Below, in pieces: positions 63,878-64,000 of a DNA stretch of 64,000 nt. Below the pieces are notes generated by a model, which saw only the letters and a program-made list of their open reading frames with translations, ran no database searches and was not told where the DNA came from. A program made the position numbers and the translations under genes. The stretch lies in the NCBI GenBank assembly GCA_001692895.1, contig KV748183.1:1426001-1490000 (forward strand), in the 5' to 3' direction. Source of the DNA: Cenococcum geophilum 1.58. Taxonomy: Eukaryota; Ascomycota; Dothideomycetes; Gloniales; Gloniaceae. The stretch's first letter is position 1, and each line of letters starts with the position of its first letter.

Positions 63878-64000
63878 TGTCGACCTGAGTCGGGTGTCAT
63901 GCCGCCGACTCAGTTACCTACTCCTTGACTCGGTCACCGACTCAGTCACCGACTCCCTATTACGTACCCCCCCCCCCCTNTACCTGCATCTACCTTATGT
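63878..64000 (+). repeat. 3' LTR of the young element, truncated by window end
   Basis: Same as 62745-62865 apart from C-run length and an N at 63980. Confidence 0.85.

Larger units (their letters stand above)
62745..64000 (+). mobile_element. Young non-coding LTR element (TRIM/LARD-like, copia-related), runs off the window
   Basis: 5' LTR from 62745 (TGTCGACCTGAGTCGGGTG) to roughly 62915. The 3' LTR starts at 63878 after a purine tract (GCTGGGAGGG) and is cut by the window edge. Over about 120 bp the two LTRs are identical except for the length of a C run and one N, so the insertion is recent. The interior, only about 960 bp, has no gag or pol; it is built of tandem repeats. The LTR start, the purine tract and the leader (CGGTGCACGGACT, TTATGAGCCCGG) resemble those of the eroded copia element it sits in, so it is probably a non-autonomous relative using the same machinery (inference). 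Confidence 0.82.

Overview
The window is a nuclear segment of a filamentous ascomycete (Pezizomycotina). Leotiomycetes is my best guess, but that is inference only. The support is direct: genes carry several short introns (mostly 50-85 nt, GT..AG), and they match typical filamentous-fungal families (HET domain, DUF6594, Zn2Cys6, RFX, Cut12, Ytp1, Csg1/Sur1-type mannosyltransferase). The housekeeping gene blocks have balanced composition, and they are flanked by TA-saturated blocks dense in stop codons. That is the pattern left by repeat-induced point mutation (RIP, CpA to TpA). Single N bases at 21651, 28124 and 63980 point to a draft assembly.

Layout. 1-9.5 kb is a RIP-eroded block. It holds tandem repeats and the relic of a heavy-metal-tolerance type (HMT1-like) ABC half-transporter, readable in one frame. 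9.6-10.8 kb has a HET-domain gene. 10.8-13.4 kb has more eroded DNA with a piggyBac-like transposase relic and a second unrecognised relic. 14.1-29.2 kb is a conserved gene block: YOP1 (-), an RFX factor (+), peptidyl-tRNA hydrolase (+), a Ytp1-like membrane protein (-), Swi5 (+) and a full-length ABCB/P-glycoprotein transporter (-). 29.2-31.3 kb is a gene-poor gap holding a MITE. 31.4-49.3 kb continues with Cwc2 (+), Gcn2 (-), Cut12 (+), a small Zn2Cys6 protein whose frame breaks inside the finger (+), a MITE, a serine/threonine-rich one-pass membrane protein (+), a Csg1/Sur1-like mannosyltransferase (-) and Kin17 (-). 49.4-53.4 kb is accessory sequence: a piece of a MULE-like repeat end, a possible LINE relic, a DUF6594 membrane gene (-) and a palindromic miniature element. 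53.5-64 kb is a transposon graveyard. It contains a 1.6-kb TIR element filled with satellite arrays, a 0.6-kb MULE-like element with a 9-bp target duplication, a Ty1/copia remnant, a RIP-eroded Ty1/copia element, and a much younger non-coding LTR element inserted in the latter's 3' LTR and running off the window.

I joined exons by reading intron borders. Joined frames gave exact multiples of three and expected family lengths for YOP1 (171 aa), RFX (826), Pth (304), Ytp1-like (470), Swi5 (235), ABCB (1353), Cwc2 (416), Gcn2 (1640), Cut12 (497), mannosyltransferase (329) and Kin17 (274). The conserved genes share no single pathway. They cover ER shape (YOP1), translation and stress (Pth, Gcn2), splicing (Cwc2), DNA repair and replication (Swi5, Kin17, and possibly RFX), mitosis (Cut12), sphingolipid glycosylation and drug efflux. 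I found no convincing new multi-gene system. The most unusual material is the mobile-element layer and the way RIP stops at element edges.
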